Source of the DNA: an uncultured Prochlorococcus sp.
Lineage (GTDB): Bacteria > Cyanobacteriota > Cyanobacteriia > PCC-6307 > Cyanobiaceae
Assembly (NCBI GenBank): GCA_902622625.1
Contig: CACNQS010000008.1
Span: forward strand, 1-52,009
Reading direction: 5' to 3'
DNA length: 52,009 bases
Part shown: in pieces, positions 34,875 to 45,532 of the stretch
How the letters are laid out: each line of letters starts with the position of its first letter
How positions within the stretch are numbered: the first letter of the stretch is position 1
Notes under the pieces: generated by a model
The model's input: only the letters and a program-made list of their open reading frames with translations
The model's database searches: none
Told to the model about the DNA's origin: nothing
Program-made: the position numbers and the translations under genes

Positions 34875-36857
34875 TTAATCCTTAAAATTATACTTATCAG
34901 AAGTCAATAATTTCCAGTCTCCTTGCCCATTTAATTCTAAAATATTTTCGTGAAAATCTTTTAAGCTAGGTCTATGTCCAACACTAATAAGAGAAAGTTC
35001 TCGTTCTTTTAGTAAACTATATAGTTTTTTTTCAGTGTTAATATCTAAAGCACTTGTTGCTTCATCAAGTACTGCAAATCTTGGAGAATTTAGTAAGAGT
35101 CTTGCAAAAGCCAATCTTTGTTGCTCGCCTAGGGAAAGAATTCGTGGCCAATCTTGTTTGATATCAAGATTAGGATACCGATCCACTAAGGTTTTTAAAT
35201 TTACTTCATGTAGTACAGAAGTAAGATGTTCATCACTAAATTTCTTAACTTCGGTGGGATAACATAATTGTTCTCTTAAAGAACCAAGTAACATATATGG
35301 TTTTTGAGGTATGAATAATAATTCCCCAATTTTTGGTTTTTTAATTACTCCCTGATCGGGTTCCCATAAACCACTAATCATTCTTAGTAAAGATGTTTTC
35401 CCGCACCCAGATGGTCCTACAACCAAAAGTGATTGATTATTGTCGATGCTTAAATTTAAATTTTTAATGATTGTTTTATTTGATCCTGGTGGGCAAAGGT
35501 CAGCATTATTAATAAGAATTGAAGGGTAATCTGAAATAACGTTTTGATTGCTTGTTGGGTTGGTTTGACTAATGGATTCAACTTTTGATTGGAATCCTTC
35601 TAATCTGCCAATGCCAGCAGTAAATTTTGCAAGTTCTTCGATTTGATTAACAATGAAAAATAACGAACCTTCAACCATTCCAAATGCAAAGCTTGCCTGA
35701 ATAAAGCGTCCATAATCAATATCACCTTTAAAGTAAGGGATTGCCATTATTAAATATGGAAAGAAATTTCCAGCATAATTAATGGATCTTCTCATGACGT
35801 CTATTATTACTCTCCATATAATCAGTAAATTAAAGTTTCTCACCACTTCTCCTAAGCGCCTTTCAGTTTCACTTCGTTCAGGATTCTCCCCAGAATAAAA
35901 GGCTATTGATTCAGCATTATCTCTAATATGTACTAAGCCATATCGAAAATCCGCTTCATATCTAAGTTGATCAAAATCAATCTTTACAAGATTTTTTCCA
36001 GCAATTAAAAGGATAGAAGTTGCAAATGCAGCGTAACCAAATAAAGAAAAAGTAAGTGTTGTACTAATACTCCATAAAATAAGAATATTAAGTGAAAATG
36101 TTAGTAGGGCATCAAAAATACCTAATGTGAAAGAGAGACTTTGTCCGGTAAAAGCTCTGGTATCATCTGTGATTCTTTGGTCAGGATTATCTACATCGGT
36201 TTGTTCTTCATCATTGGGATTTAGTTGGTAATAAGCTTTATTAGTCATATAATCTTTAACCAAACTTTTTGAAAGCCATTCTCTCCAAATTATTCCTAAT
36301 TTATATGTAAAAAATATTTGGGAAACACGTATTGGTAGAGCCACAGCGAAACAACAAGCGTAAATCCCCAATATCCGATAAAACCCATCCTCTTGTTTCT
36401 CTACCAAAGCATTCGTTAAATCTCTTGCAATGAATCCAATACCAGCGTTTATTCCGTTTACAGCTAAAAGCATTAATACAATTATCGCAAGGAATAACCA
36501 ATGTAACCATCTACGGTTTTTTAATTGACGTCTTAAACTAAAAAAGCTACCTGATCCAATTAGAAATAAAGCAGAGAAAAGCAATCCCCAGCTACCAGCC
36601 CAAATTGAATTGACAGTACTTACTACACCTCCGAAATACTTTTCAAGAAAAATTGGTTGAAAGCTTTCAAAAAAACTAATTATTCCTGTAAGACCAACAA
36701 GTACTACGCCTCCAACACAAAATAAAAGAGAAATCAAAAGCCATATGAATTGAAATCCATTACATTGATCTATGGGAAGAAAAAAAGGCTGAGATAGCTT
36801 CCTTAATTTTTGTAATTGGTACAATATTTTGGTTTTATTATTAATTGCTTTATTCAT
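34875..36857 (-). CDS. ABC transporter, fused membrane and ATPase domains (SbmA/BacA-like)
   Basis: The 660-residue half-transporter has an N-terminal membrane domain of about six spans (residues 30-330), with the DNPDQRITDD motif of the SbmA/BacA and ABCD (peroxisomal) type. A C-terminal ATPase domain carries Walker A GPSGCGKTS, signature LSLGEQQRLAFARL and Walker B FAVLDEAT. It should act as a homodimer; the substrate could be a peptide, a vitamin or a fatty acyl compound. It lies in a row with the 92-aa gene upstream (42 bases) and hli downstream. Confidence 0.88.
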   Translation of the reverse strand: MNKAINNKTKILYQLQKLRKLSQPFFLPIDQCNGFQFIWLLISLLFCVGGVVLVGLTGIISFFESFQPIFLEKYFGGVVSTVNSIWAGSWGLLFSALFLIGSGSFFSLRRQLKNRRWLHWLFLAIIVLMLLAVNGINAGIGFIARDLTNALVEKQEDGFYRILGIYACCFAVALPIRVSQIFFTYKLGIIWREWLSKSLVKDYMTNKAYYQLNPNDEEQTDVDNPDQRITDDTRAFTGQSLSFTLGIFDALLTFSLNILILWSISTTLTFSLFGYAAFATSILLIAGKNLVKIDFDQLRYEADFRYGLVHIRDNAESIAFYSGENPERSETERRLGEVVRNFNLLIIWRVIIDVMRRSINYAGNFFPYLIMAIPYFKGDIDYGRFIQASFAFGMVEGSLFFIVNQIEELAKFTAGIGRLEGFQSKVESISQTNPTSNQNVISDYPSILINNADLCPPGSNKTIIKNLNLSIDNNQSLLVVGPSGCGKTSLLRMISGLWEPDQGVIKKPKIGELLFIPQKPYMLLGSLREQLCYPTEVKKFSDEHLTSVLHEVNLKTLVDRYPNLDIKQDWPRILSLGEQQRLAFARLLLNSPRFAVLDEATSALDINTEKKLYSLLKERELSLISVGHRPSLKDFHENILELNGQGDWKLLTSDKYNFKD

Positions 36858-36899
36858 TTCTCGACTATTTTTATAAGGTAAATTATAACTTTTAGCAGT

Positions 36900-37178
36900 C
36901 TATTGACTAAAGCCAATAAATGAAAGTGCCCAGTCAGGTAAATTTAAGTAATTCAAGGTTGTGATATCAAATTTATGAACTTTTGGAAAAGATTTATCTA
37001 ATATCCACCATATAAGAAAAGGTAGATTAAATAAAATTTGTAATTGCCATTTATAAGTTAAAACCTTCCAAATTTTTATTAACTTAGTTTTGAGTGAAAC
37101 GTCTAGATCTTCCCAATTTTTTGATATTAAATTGAATAAATTCTTGGGTTTTGAATTTAAGGAATCTGGTGTATTCAT
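36900..37178 (-). CDS. 92-aa conserved-type hypothetical protein
   Basis: I do not recognise this family. The protein has a polar N-terminus, a basic helix (LKTKLIKIWKVLTYKWQLQ), a short hydrophobic stretch (ILFNLPFLIWWILD, about 49-62) and an aromatic C-terminus (LPDWALSFIGFSQ). It probably associates with the membrane. It sits between the HIT gene and the ABC transporter on the same strand and may be co-transcribed. Confidence 0.6.
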   Translation of the reverse strand: MNTPDSLNSKPKNLFNLISKNWEDLDVSLKTKLIKIWKVLTYKWQLQILFNLPFLIWWILDKSFPKVHKFDITTLNYLNLPDWALSFIGFSQ

Positions 37179-37224
37179 TATGTTTTTACTTATTTATAAC
37201 CCAAAAACTTTTCTTTCGAGAGTT

Positions 37225-37566
37225 TTAACCTGGGGGCCAATTCATTTTTCTTCCAGATAAAAAATGAATATGCAAATGAAAAACTGTTTGTCCGGATTCT
37301 GCTCCAGTATTAATTACTGTTCTCCAATTAGTTAAATTTTTTGATTTCGCTATTTTACTACCAACAAAAAGTAAATGCCCTAATAAATTTGCATCTTCTT
37401 CAATACAATCTGATAAATTAATGATTGGTTTTTTGGGAATCACTAAAAAATGTACTGGTGCTTGCGCTTGGATATCATTAAACGCAATACAAAACTCATC
37501 TTCATAAAGCTTATCGCAGGGTATTTCTTCATTAATTATTTTTTGAAATATTGTAGTTTCAGTCAT
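37225..37566 (-). CDS. HIT-family (HinT-like) nucleotide-binding protein
   Basis: The 113-residue protein has the complete histidine triad H97-L-H99-I-H101 and the PVHFLVIPKKPI segment of the Hint branch. Such proteins hydrolyse adenosine phosphoramidates, including aminoacyl-AMP adducts. It starts four bases after the def stop, so the two are in one operon. Confidence 0.92.
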   Translation of the reverse strand: MTETTIFQKIINEEIPCDKLYEDEFCIAFNDIQAQAPVHFLVIPKKPIINLSDCIEEDANLLGHLLFVGSKIAKSKNLTNWRTVINTGAESGQTVFHLHIHFLSGRKMNWPPG

Positions 37567-37570
37567 CAGA

Positions 37571-38176
37571 TTAATTGATAGAAATTACGTCTTTTTCGTT
37601 AAACCCTTCCTTTAAAAGTTCTTTGTTCAAATCATCTTTTGATGTGACTCTATCAACAAATAATATTCCGTTTAAGTGATCCATTTCGTGTTGAATACAC
37701 CTCGCGAGAAGTCCATCTGCTTTCATTTTACGTGGTCTCCCCATTTCATCTCTAAATTTTAATTTTATAGTTGATGGTCTTACTACATTCAAATATACGC
37801 CAGGTATACTTAAGCAGCCTTCTTCGTATGAATTAAGAGTTGTTCCAAAGTCTGTAATTTCTGGATTGATTAATATTAGAGGTTCTGCCGCTGAATCTTC
37901 AAAATTTACATCTATGACAAGAAGCTCTTTGTTTATACCAATTTGAGGTGCTGCAAGTCCAATTCCTTTAGCTGCGTACATGCTTTGAAGCATTTCTCTA
38001 GCAAGCTTTCTAATCGATTCGTCAACCTTAGTTATTCTTTTGGAATTTTGTCTTAATACGTCATCACCAAGTTTATAAATATCTAGAGATGGTTTACCTG
38101 TTTGTTCTTTTGCAATTTTTTCTGAGCTTACATTTGTTCTTGACTTTTTTGCAAGTTGTGAAAAATGGTTTGCCAC
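37571..38176 (-). CDS. def: peptide deformylase
   Basis: The 201-residue enzyme removes the formyl group from nascent proteins. All three motifs are present: GIGLAAPQIG, EEGCLSIPG (metal ligand C121) and QHEMDHLNG (H163, catalytic E164, H167). It has an N-terminal extension of about 25 residues compared with the E. coli enzyme. It is the first gene of the likely operon def-HIT-92aa-ABC-hli and is divergent from the peptidase gene across 76 bases. Confidence 0.96.
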   Translation of the reverse strand: MANHFSQLAKKSRTNVSSEKIAKEQTGKPSLDIYKLGDDVLRQNSKRITKVDESIRKLAREMLQSMYAAKGIGLAAPQIGINKELLVIDVNFEDSAAEPLILINPEITDFGTTLNSYEEGCLSIPGVYLNVVRPSTIKLKFRDEMGRPRKMKADGLLARCIQHEMDHLNGILFVDRVTSKDDLNKELLKEGFNEKDVISIN

Positions 38177-38252
38177 GTTAAAAAAAGTTTTAAATTAAGA
38201 GTTTAGCTATAAAAATACTAGCACTTTAATTTACTTTCTTTATATTTTTTTA

Positions 38253-40178
38253 ATGAGTAATGATGATAAGTTAAAAGTTAGGCAAACTGAATCTAAAAAA
38301 AATTCTTTCAAGGAATTAACTATTATTAGGGATACCATTTTTTGGATTGATGTTGTTGGTGAAGGTCAAAATGAAAATGCAATTTTTGTAAGACCATTTA
38401 ATGTTAAAGAAGCATTTCCTCAGCAATTAACAAGTAAAAAATATAATATTAAAAATAATTTTCATGGATATGGTGGTAAATCTTATAAATGTATAAATTT
38501 CAAAAATAATTTTTATTTGATATGGATAGATCAGATTACCAAGGCGGTATGGTTTCAAATTTTTAAAGAAGCAGCTTTAACTTATAGAAGCCAAAATGAA
38601 TATCTCGTTTCAGTTCAAGAACCTATCCAACTATCTAAATCAATTGATGGAAATTTTGATTCTTCATTTGTCATTTCTGAAAAAAATTTGTTGTATGGAA
38701 TTTGCGAAATAAATAATAGAGATTATTTATTTTCTTTAAATTTAAAAAAAACTAAACAAGATATTCATCGAATAAAAAAATTTAAAAATTTTGCTGGAGA
38801 ATTAGCTTCTAATACATCTGCTAATTTACTTTCTTGGATAGAGTGGGATTCTCCATATATGCCCTGGGAGAAAAATGAGCTGTTTTTTGCTCAAATAGAT
38901 TTAGATGGCGAGATACAAAAAATAAAAAAATTCTCAAATAAGCTTATAAATTCCAAAAAAAAAGTTTCTTTTTTTCAACCCTATTGGATAAGTGAAACAC
39001 AGTTGGTATGTTCTGAAGATAGTTCTGGATGGTGGAACTTATTGTTTTTAGATGTTAGTGAAATTGAGAATATTTTTATTAAGAAAAGAGTAGAGAAGAA
39101 TTTGATTGAATATGGAGCACCACAATGGGTATCCGGAATAACATTTTTTTCAGGTACTATAAAAAATTTATTTTGTGTAGCAAAAAAAGAAAATAGTTTA
39201 ATAGTAGAACAATATAAAGATCTTGAATTTGTTAGAGAATTTTCTACTCCTTTTTCCTCAATAAGTGATTTCAGTGTTTTTCGGAAAAAAGTTCTTTTAA
39301 AAGGTTATGGATCTGATTTTTTGGGAATTGTATTTGAAATTGATTTTTCAAAAAAAGTTTTATCAAATTTTTCTGAGCAGATATTTTTTGATCATATAAA
39401 AGATTGTTCAAAACCTGAAACATTTTGGTTTAAAGGTTTTGAGGCTCAATCTACTCATTCTTTTCTTTATAAGCCGCTTGTTGAAAATTTTAGAAAGCCA
39501 CCGCTCCTCGTTAGAGCACATAGTGGACCAACTTCATGTTTTGATGGATCATATAATTCTGAAGTTCAATATTGGACGTCGAAGGGATTTTTTGTTGCTG
39601 AAGTTAATTATGGAGGATCATCAGGATTTGGCAAAGCATATAGAGAGAGGTTGAATTATAAATGGGGTATTGTTGATTCTTATGATTGCAAAGCATTAGC
39701 TCTTGAATTGATCAAATCAAATCAAGTAGATAGTGAAAAAGTGGTAATTTGTGGGAATAGTGCAGGGGGGTTAACTGCCCTAAATTGTTTATTATATGAG
39801 TCTGTTTTTACAGCAGCAATTTGTAAATATCCTGTTATTGATTTGAAGGATATGCATTACAATACTCATCGGTTTGAAAAAGATTATTTAAATTCTTTGG
39901 TAGGAAATTATGCAAAAAACCATGATGATTATATAAATAGATCGCCGGTAAATTTTATTAGCAAAATAAAAAATCCTATCTTATTGTTTCATGGAAAAAA
40001 AGATACAGTTATTTCTTATAAACAAACTTTAAAAATTCAAGAAATTTTAATTCAGAATAATAAATATTCAGAAGTTATTTTTTTTGATAATGAAGGGCAT
40101 GGTTTTAGAAATATAAAAAATAAAGAAGTAGTAATGCAAAAATCTCAGGCATTTTTAAAAAATACTTTGAATATTTAA
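38253..40178 (+). CDS. prolyl oligopeptidase family (S9) serine peptidase
   Basis: The 641-residue protein has an N-terminal beta-propeller-like part (about 1-370, repeated WI/ISW-type strands) and a C-terminal alpha/beta hydrolase domain. The nucleophile elbow is CGNSAGG, the Asp is in HGKKDTVIS and the His in NEGHGF, the catalytic triad of the dipeptidyl aminopeptidase/acylaminoacyl-peptidase branch. No signal peptide is seen, so it is probably cytoplasmic. Its stop shares a TTAA with the stop of the convergent sufS. Confidence 0.87.
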   Translation: MSNDDKLKVRQTESKKNSFKELTIIRDTIFWIDVVGEGQNENAIFVRPFNVKEAFPQQLTSKKYNIKNNFHGYGGKSYKCINFKNNFYLIWIDQITKAVWFQIFKEAALTYRSQNEYLVSVQEPIQLSKSIDGNFDSSFVISEKNLLYGICEINNRDYLFSLNLKKTKQDIHRIKKFKNFAGELASNTSANLLSWIEWDSPYMPWEKNELFFAQIDLDGEIQKIKKFSNKLINSKKKVSFFQPYWISETQLVCSEDSSGWWNLLFLDVSEIENIFIKKRVEKNLIEYGAPQWVSGITFFSGTIKNLFCVAKKENSLIVEQYKDLEFVREFSTPFSSISDFSVFRKKVLLKGYGSDFLGIVFEIDFSKKVLSNFSEQIFFDHIKDCSKPETFWFKGFEAQSTHSFLYKPLVENFRKPPLLVRAHSGPTSCFDGSYNSEVQYWTSKGFFVAEVNYGGSSGFGKAYRERLNYKWGIVDSYDCKALALELIKSNQVDSEKVVICGNSAGGLTALNCLLYESVFTAAICKYPVIDLKDMHYNTHRFEKDYLNSLVGNYAKNHDDYINRSPVNFISKIKNPILLFHGKKDTVISYKQTLKIQEILIQNNKYSEVIFFDNEGHGFRNIKNKEVVMQKSQAFLKNTLNI

Positions 40179-41428
40179 GAATTGATTTTTAGAAAATCAA
40201 TAGTATCTCTTAATTTTTCTATAAACGTATCAATTTCTTCCTTATTGGTTGTGAAATTCATGCTGATTCTAGCCGTAGATTTAATCCCAATGAATCTGTG
40301 AAGAGGTTGACAGCAATGATGCCCACTTCTGATGCAAATTCCCTTTAAATCAAGAATTTCTGCAATATCATTTGAATGTATATTTTTTATATAAAAGGTG
40401 GCAAGTGAAGCTCTGTCTGGATCTATCTCCGGTGATGGACCTATGATTTCAATATTTTCTATTTCATTTAGTTTTTCAAATAAATATTTAGTAATACTCT
40501 TTTCATATTCATGAATTTCATTCAATCCAATATTGTTAATATAATTAATTGCCTCTGCGAGACCTATTGCTTCTGCAATGGCTGGAGTTCCAGCTTCAAA
40601 TTTGTGTGGTAGCTCTGCCCAAGTACTTGTCTCTTCAAAAACATCTTGAATCATTTCGCCACCTCCAAAGAGAGGAGGAATTTTTTCTAGGATTTCTTTT
40701 CTTGACCAAAGGAAACCAATACCTGTAGGACCGCATAGTTTATGTCCTGATCCAGCTAAAAAATCTATATTAAGGTCAATTACATCCAGTTTTTGATGAG
40801 CCAAACTTTGGCATGCGTCTATTAACACTAAAGAACCTTTTTGTTTAGCTAATTTAGTTATTTCTTTGATTGGATTACAGCAACCTAGAGTATTACTAAT
40901 ATGTACTAGGCTAACAAGTTTAGTTCTAGATGTTAGTTTTGATTTAAAGTCGTCTATATCTAATTTTCCATCTTTATCTATACCTATAAATTTTAATTTG
41001 CATTTATTTTTTGCTGCAACCATTTGCCATGGAACAATATTGCTATGATGCTCCATTATTGATAAGAGAATTTCATCATTTTCTTTTAATGAATATTCGC
41101 CCCATGATCTAGCTACTAGATTGATTGCCTCAGTAGCATTTCTTGTGAAAATAATTTCTTTTGCTGAATTTGCTTTTATATATTTGCTAATTAAATATCG
41201 TGCATTTTCAAATTCTTCTGTTGCTTTAGCACTTAATTGATGTGCCCCTCTATGTACATTGGCATTAAAGTTTTTGTAATATTCATCAATTTTTTTTAAG
41301 ACTTGTATTGGTTTTTGTGTGGTTGCAGCATGGTCTAAATAAATAATTTGCTCATTACTTTTTAAGTTCTTATTTAAAAGAGGAAAGTCTTTCTTAGTTA
41401 TTTCAGGAAAATGTTCAATCGTTTCCAT
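40175..41428 (-). CDS. sufS: cysteine desulfurase SufS
   Basis: The 417-residue PLP enzyme takes sulfur from cysteine for Fe-S cluster assembly. PLP binds K230 in AGSGHKLCGPTG, and the group II persulfide loop is RSGHHCCQPL (C372/C373; one of the two is the catalytic Cys). It is the last gene of sufBCDS, with its first base overlapping the sufD stop. Its own stop overlaps the convergent peptidase gene by four bases. Confidence 0.96.
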   Translation of the reverse strand: METIEHFPEITKKDFPLLNKNLKSNEQIIYLDHAATTQKPIQVLKKIDEYYKNFNANVHRGAHQLSAKATEEFENARYLISKYIKANSAKEIIFTRNATEAINLVARSWGEYSLKENDEILLSIMEHHSNIVPWQMVAAKNKCKLKFIGIDKDGKLDIDDFKSKLTSRTKLVSLVHISNTLGCCNPIKEITKLAKQKGSLVLIDACQSLAHQKLDVIDLNIDFLAGSGHKLCGPTGIGFLWSRKEILEKIPPLFGGGEMIQDVFEETSTWAELPHKFEAGTPAIAEAIGLAEAINYINNIGLNEIHEYEKSITKYLFEKLNEIENIEIIGPSPEIDPDRASLATFYIKNIHSNDIAEILDLKGICIRSGHHCCQPLHRFIGIKSTARISMNFTTNKEEIDTFIEKLRDTIDFLKINS

Positions 41429-42645
41429 TAATTCTCATTTAAAAGTTTATCAAGCAAATCCCATTTATCTTTTGAAATGGGAATAAATGAAATTATTTCT
41501 TGAAAGTAAGAACTTAATTGTAGTTTACTTGCTTCTGTTAATGTGATCCCTCTTGTTCGCATATAAAAAAGTTCTTCCTCATTTAGTTGCGAAATTGTAG
41601 CTCCATGTTTGCATTTGACATCATCAGCAATTATTTCTAATTGAGGTTTGGTATCTATTTGTGCGAAATTTGATAAAAGTAAATTTCTGCTTAATTGGGA
41701 AGCATTAGTTCTCTGGGCAATTTTCGGAACTATTATTGAACCTTCAAATATTGCATGTGATTTATCATCAGCAAGCGATTTATTAATTTGATCTAGAAAT
41801 CCATTTGGGCCATTAAATTCTATTTTTGTATAGGTTGAAATTTGCTCATCTTTTTTTGTTATTTGCATACCTTTGATATTTGTTTTAGCATTTCCTGCAG
41901 ATTGTTTAATATTAATCTCAAATCTCGCATAATTGAATTTGAAATGTAAAGATCCTAAGTTGTATGCACTATTGTTTTGTTGAATCACATTGAGAGAATT
42001 TAATAGATTGGATCTATTTTCACCGTAAGAAACAACACCATGATTTACGGAACTATTTTCTTTCAAGCAAAAGAAAGTTGATTGAGATAATGAAGAGTTT
42101 TCTTCACTAAGATTTACTTGTAATAATTCAACTTCACAATTCTTTTCTAAAAATATTACGAGAGTTTTTGCATTTAAAGAATTACTTGATGCATGACTAA
42201 AAATTTCAATAGGAGGAATTTTCGATCCATTTATGTTTAATCCCAAAATATTATTTTTACAACTTAAAGAGAGATTTAGTAGGTCACTCCAATTTTCGTT
42301 TTGATCAAAATAAGATATCTGTTCCTTGATATATTTTTGTAATTCATCCTCACTTAATTGCTGTATTGAATAATTTTTCTCTATTAATTTAATTTGGCAA
42401 TTCTCACCAATTATTAATCTAATAGTACTTTGAGAATTTTTTGGATACGGTATATCAAATTTTGAATCTTTTTCATTAAATGAGTAATCTAAAAAGTTTG
42501 ACAATTTTGATTTATTTGAAAGTCTCCATAGTTCACTTTTAAGATTAGGGAGAGGGCTTGATTGTAATTTATGAAGACAGATTTTTTGTATTTCTGTCAG
42601 ATTATCACGCGATTTATTAGTTCTTATTTTTTCAATTATTTCCAT
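41428..42645 (-). CDS. sufD: Fe-S cluster assembly protein SufD
   Basis: The 405-residue scaffold subunit has the SufBD beta-helix core, with the C-terminal signature DDVKCKHGATISQLNEEELFYMRTRG. It forms the SufB-SufC2-SufD complex. Four bases separate it from sufC upstream, and it overlaps sufS by one base, so the order sufB-C-D-S is a single operon. Confidence 0.95.
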   Translation of the reverse strand: MEIIEKIRTNKSRDNLTEIQKICLHKLQSSPLPNLKSELWRLSNKSKLSNFLDYSFNEKDSKFDIPYPKNSQSTIRLIIGENCQIKLIEKNYSIQQLSEDELQKYIKEQISYFDQNENWSDLLNLSLSCKNNILGLNINGSKIPPIEIFSHASSNSLNAKTLVIFLEKNCEVELLQVNLSEENSSLSQSTFFCLKENSSVNHGVVSYGENRSNLLNSLNVIQQNNSAYNLGSLHFKFNYARFEINIKQSAGNAKTNIKGMQITKKDEQISTYTKIEFNGPNGFLDQINKSLADDKSHAIFEGSIIVPKIAQRTNASQLSRNLLLSNFAQIDTKPQLEIIADDVKCKHGATISQLNEEELFYMRTRGITLTEASKLQLSSYFQEIISFIPISKDKWDLLDKLLNEN

Positions 42646-42649
42646 TTGT

Positions 42650-43435
42650 TTATGTCTCTTTTATAAAGTTATCAGTCCATTCATACCCTTTTTCTTCAAG
42701 CTCTAGAGCAAGATCACTCTCACCAGTTTTTATTATTTGTCCGTCTGACATAACATGGACATAATTTGGTTTAATCTCATCTAATAATCTTTGATAGTGG
42801 GTAATAAGTATAATTCCAGTTTGTGCACTAGATATTTTTTTAATTCCTGATGCCACTATTCTTAGAGCATCGATATCTAGACCAGAATCGGTCTCATCTA
42901 ATATTGCTATCTTGGGCTCAAGTAAAGCCATTTGCAGAATCTCATTTCTTTTTTTTTCACCTCCTGAAAAGCCTTGATTCACACTTCTTGATAGGAATGC
43001 GTGATCCATTTTCACAATTTCTAACTTTTCTTTAACTAATTCTTCAAAATCAAAAGTATCCAATTCTTCTTTGTTGAGGAATTTCCTTCTAGCATTAGTT
43101 GAAACTCTAAGAAACTCTAGATTACTTACACCTGGAATCTCAATTGGATATTGAAAACCAAGAAAAATTCCTGATTGAGATCTCTCTTCAGGTTCTAGAG
43201 AGTTGATGTTTTCACCTAAAAATTTTATGTCGCCATTCGTAATATTATACGAGGGATGTCCTGCAATGATTTTCGAAAGAGTACTTTTGCCACATCCATT
43301 TCTTCCCATAATGGCATGGATTTCTCCAGGATAGACGGTAAGTGAAACTCCTTTTAAAATTGGAAGATTATCAGTAGATGCAGAGAGATTTTCAACTTCT
43401 AAAATTGGATCTGATTCTTTCATTTTACTTTGCAT
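42650..43435 (-). CDS. sufC: Fe-S cluster assembly ATPase SufC
   Basis: The 261-residue ABC-type ATPase drives cluster assembly on SufB/SufD. Walker A is GRNGCGKST, the signature [14 protein letters not shown], and Walker [13 protein letters not shown]. These are the diagnostic SufC forms. The ATG at 43435 gives a short extra leader ([10 protein letters not shown]); the ATG five codons later is an alternative. Confidence 0.96.
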   Translation of the reverse strand: MQSKMKESDPILEVENLSASTDNLPILKGVSLTVYPGEIHAIMGRNGCGKSTLSKIIAGHPSYNITNGDIKFLGENINSLEPEERSQSGIFLGFQYPIEIPGVSNLEFLRVSTNARRKFLNKEELDTFDFEELVKEKLEIVKMDHAFLSRSVNQGFSGGEKKRNEILQMALLEPKIAILDETDSGLDIDALRIVASGIKKISSAQTGIILITHYQRLLDEIKPNYVHVMSDGQIIKTGESDLALELEEKGYEWTDNFIKET

Positions 43436-43456
43436 TTCAGTTTAGAAATTGATTAA

Positions 43457-44899
43457 TTAACCTACTGATCCCTCTAGTTTAAGTGCCAGTAACTTATCTG
43501 CTTCAGCGGCAAATTCCATAGGTAATTGATTAAATACATCTCTGCAAAAACCGCTGACCATCATAGATACGGCCTCCTCAAATTCTATACCTCTGCTTTG
43601 GAGATAAAAAAGTTGGTCTTCTGAGATTCTACATGTGCTTGCTTCATGCTCAATTTCAGAATTGGGTTGTTGAGATTTGATGTAAGGGAATGTATTTGCA
43701 GAAGCTTGATCCCCTATTAACATTGAATCACATTGACTGTAATTTCTTGATCCTGTAGCTTTTGTACCCATTTTAACAAGACCTCTATAGCTATTTTTTG
43801 AGTTACCTGCACTAATACCCTTGCTAACAATAGTTGATTTAGTCTTAGGACCAATATGGATCATTTTTGTGCCTGTATCTGCTTGCTGAAGATTATTGGT
43901 GAGAGCTACTGAATAAAATTCTCCTACAGATTCTTCCCCTAAAAGAAGACAGCTAGGATATTTCCATGTAATTGCAGAACCTGTTTCAACTTGAGACCAG
44001 CTAATTTTACTTCTCTTACCTAAACATTTTCCTCTCTTGGTGACAAAATTAAAAATTCCGCCAACCCCTTCTTCATCACCGGCATACCAATTTTGCACTG
44101 TTGAATATTTAATTGAGGCGTCGTCTAATACGATAAGCTCTACAACAGCTGCATGTAGGGTATTTGTATCAAACATTGGAGCTGTACAACCTTCGAGATA
44201 ACTCACAGAACTTGATTCTTCAGCAATGATTAGTGTTCTTTCGAATTGTCCTGAATCTCCACTGTTAATTCTGAAGTAAGAAGATAGATCCATAGGGCAG
44301 GTAACACCTTTTGGGATATAAACAAAAGAACCATCACTAAAAACTGCAGAATTTAGTGCTGCAAAATAATTATCACTAGCTGGAACTACTGTACCTAAAT
44401 ATTTTTCAATCAAATCCGCATGATTTTTTACTGCCTCACTAATTGAGCAAAATATAACTCCATGTTCAGCAAGTTCTTCTCTAAAAGTTGTTGCTATAGA
44501 AACACTATCAAAGACAGCATCTACTGCTACATTTGTGAGTTTTTTTTGCTCCGTGAGGGGTATTCCTAATTTGTCAAAAGTCTCAAGAAGTTTGGGATCA
44601 ACTTCATCTAAGCTAGAAATTTTCTCTTTTTGCTTAGGAGCAGAGTAATAAATAATATCTTGATAATCAATTTTTTTATATCCTAATGCTGCCCAATCAG
44701 GCTCTTTCATTTTTTGCCATTTTTTAAAAGCTTTTAATCTAAAATCAAGAAGGAATTTTGGCTCTTCTTTTTTCTGTGAAATTAATTTTATGATATCTTC
44801 ATTTAAACCCTTTTCTATTTTTTCAGTTTCAATATCAGTAACGAAACCATATTTGTAAGGCTCTTTTACTACATCTTTAACTAAATTTTCGTTGACCAT
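43457..44899 (-). CDS. sufB: Fe-S cluster assembly protein SufB
   Basis: The 480-residue scaffold on which the cluster is built has the typical motifs [30 protein letters not shown] and the C-terminal [21 protein letters not shown]. It is the first gene of sufBCDS. The 95 bases upstream of its start separate it from a divergent 117-aa gene, the place where many cyanobacteria carry the repressor gene sufR. Confidence 0.97.
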   Translation of the reverse strand: MVNENLVKDVVKEPYKYGFVTDIETEKIEKGLNEDIIKLISQKKEEPKFLLDFRLKAFKKWQKMKEPDWAALGYKKIDYQDIIYYSAPKQKEKISSLDEVDPKLLETFDKLGIPLTEQKKLTNVAVDAVFDSVSIATTFREELAEHGVIFCSISEAVKNHADLIEKYLGTVVPASDNYFAALNSAVFSDGSFVYIPKGVTCPMDLSSYFRINSGDSGQFERTLIIAEESSSVSYLEGCTAPMFDTNTLHAAVVELIVLDDASIKYSTVQNWYAGDEEGVGGIFNFVTKRGKCLGKRSKISWSQVETGSAITWKYPSCLLLGEESVGEFYSVALTNNLQQADTGTKMIHIGPKTKSTIVSKGISAGNSKNSYRGLVKMGTKATGSRNYSQCDSMLIGDQASANTFPYIKSQQPNSEIEHEASTCRISEDQLFYLQSRGIEFEEAVSMMVSGFCRDVFNQLPMEFAAEADKLLALKLEGSVG

Positions 44900-44994
44900 G
44901 TTATCAAAAATAACTTATTACAATTAGCTTTATATACTCTAACGAAAGATACCCCCAATATTGAGTTTTTTTCCTTTATTAAAACTAAAAATTA

Positions 44995-45348
44995 ATGTCT
45001 AATCATCTTGATCCCTTGTCTAACCCATTAAACATAAAAACTATTCAAGAAATTGATAATCTTGATCTAAGTATAATGCAGAAACATCATTTAAGAATTC
45101 TCGCGCATTGTCTTCAAATTTTAAAAATAATTAATGTAGATAATAGTTTGGAATATCAACATAAAAATCCCCTGAGAGAATGGTGTGATAACCAATCCAA
45201 AAAATTTGATGATAAAAAATTTAGTGATCTTTTTTATGAGCAGTTAGAATCCACTTCGAAAAAATTAAGTACTTTTTCAAAAAAAATAGGTAAAAGTATT
45301 GAGGATTTAGAGATACATGATTTAGTACTTCTAGTTGAACAACGCTGA
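44995..45348 (+). CDS. 117-aa hypothetical protein divergent from sufB
   Basis: I do not recognise a family. The protein is helical and charged, with one Cys at about residue 38 (LRILAHCLQI), a second at about 62 (REWCDNQ), and a C-terminal helical pair rich in Lys and Leu. It lacks the winged-helix domain and the Cys cluster of SufR, so it is not a recognisable SufR despite occupying that place. It may still share regulation with the suf operon through the 95-base divergent region. Confidence 0.6.
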   Translation: MSNHLDPLSNPLNIKTIQEIDNLDLSIMQKHHLRILAHCLQILKIINVDNSLEYQHKNPLREWCDNQSKKFDDKKFSDLFYEQLESTSKKLSTFSKKIGKSIEDLEIHDLVLLVEQR

Positions 45349-45532
45349 ATTCTCTTTTATTTAACTGATCCCGAAGAAAAAATGTATTTTTGTTGAGTCG
45401 TTAACAAATTCAGGTAATAAAATTTAAAAAAAAAGAAAATTAATTTACATTTCAAAAAGATCTGAAAATTAATTAATTTCTTTGATACCAACTGTTTTGA
45501 AGAGAAATATCAATCTTGAAAATTTTTTAGTA

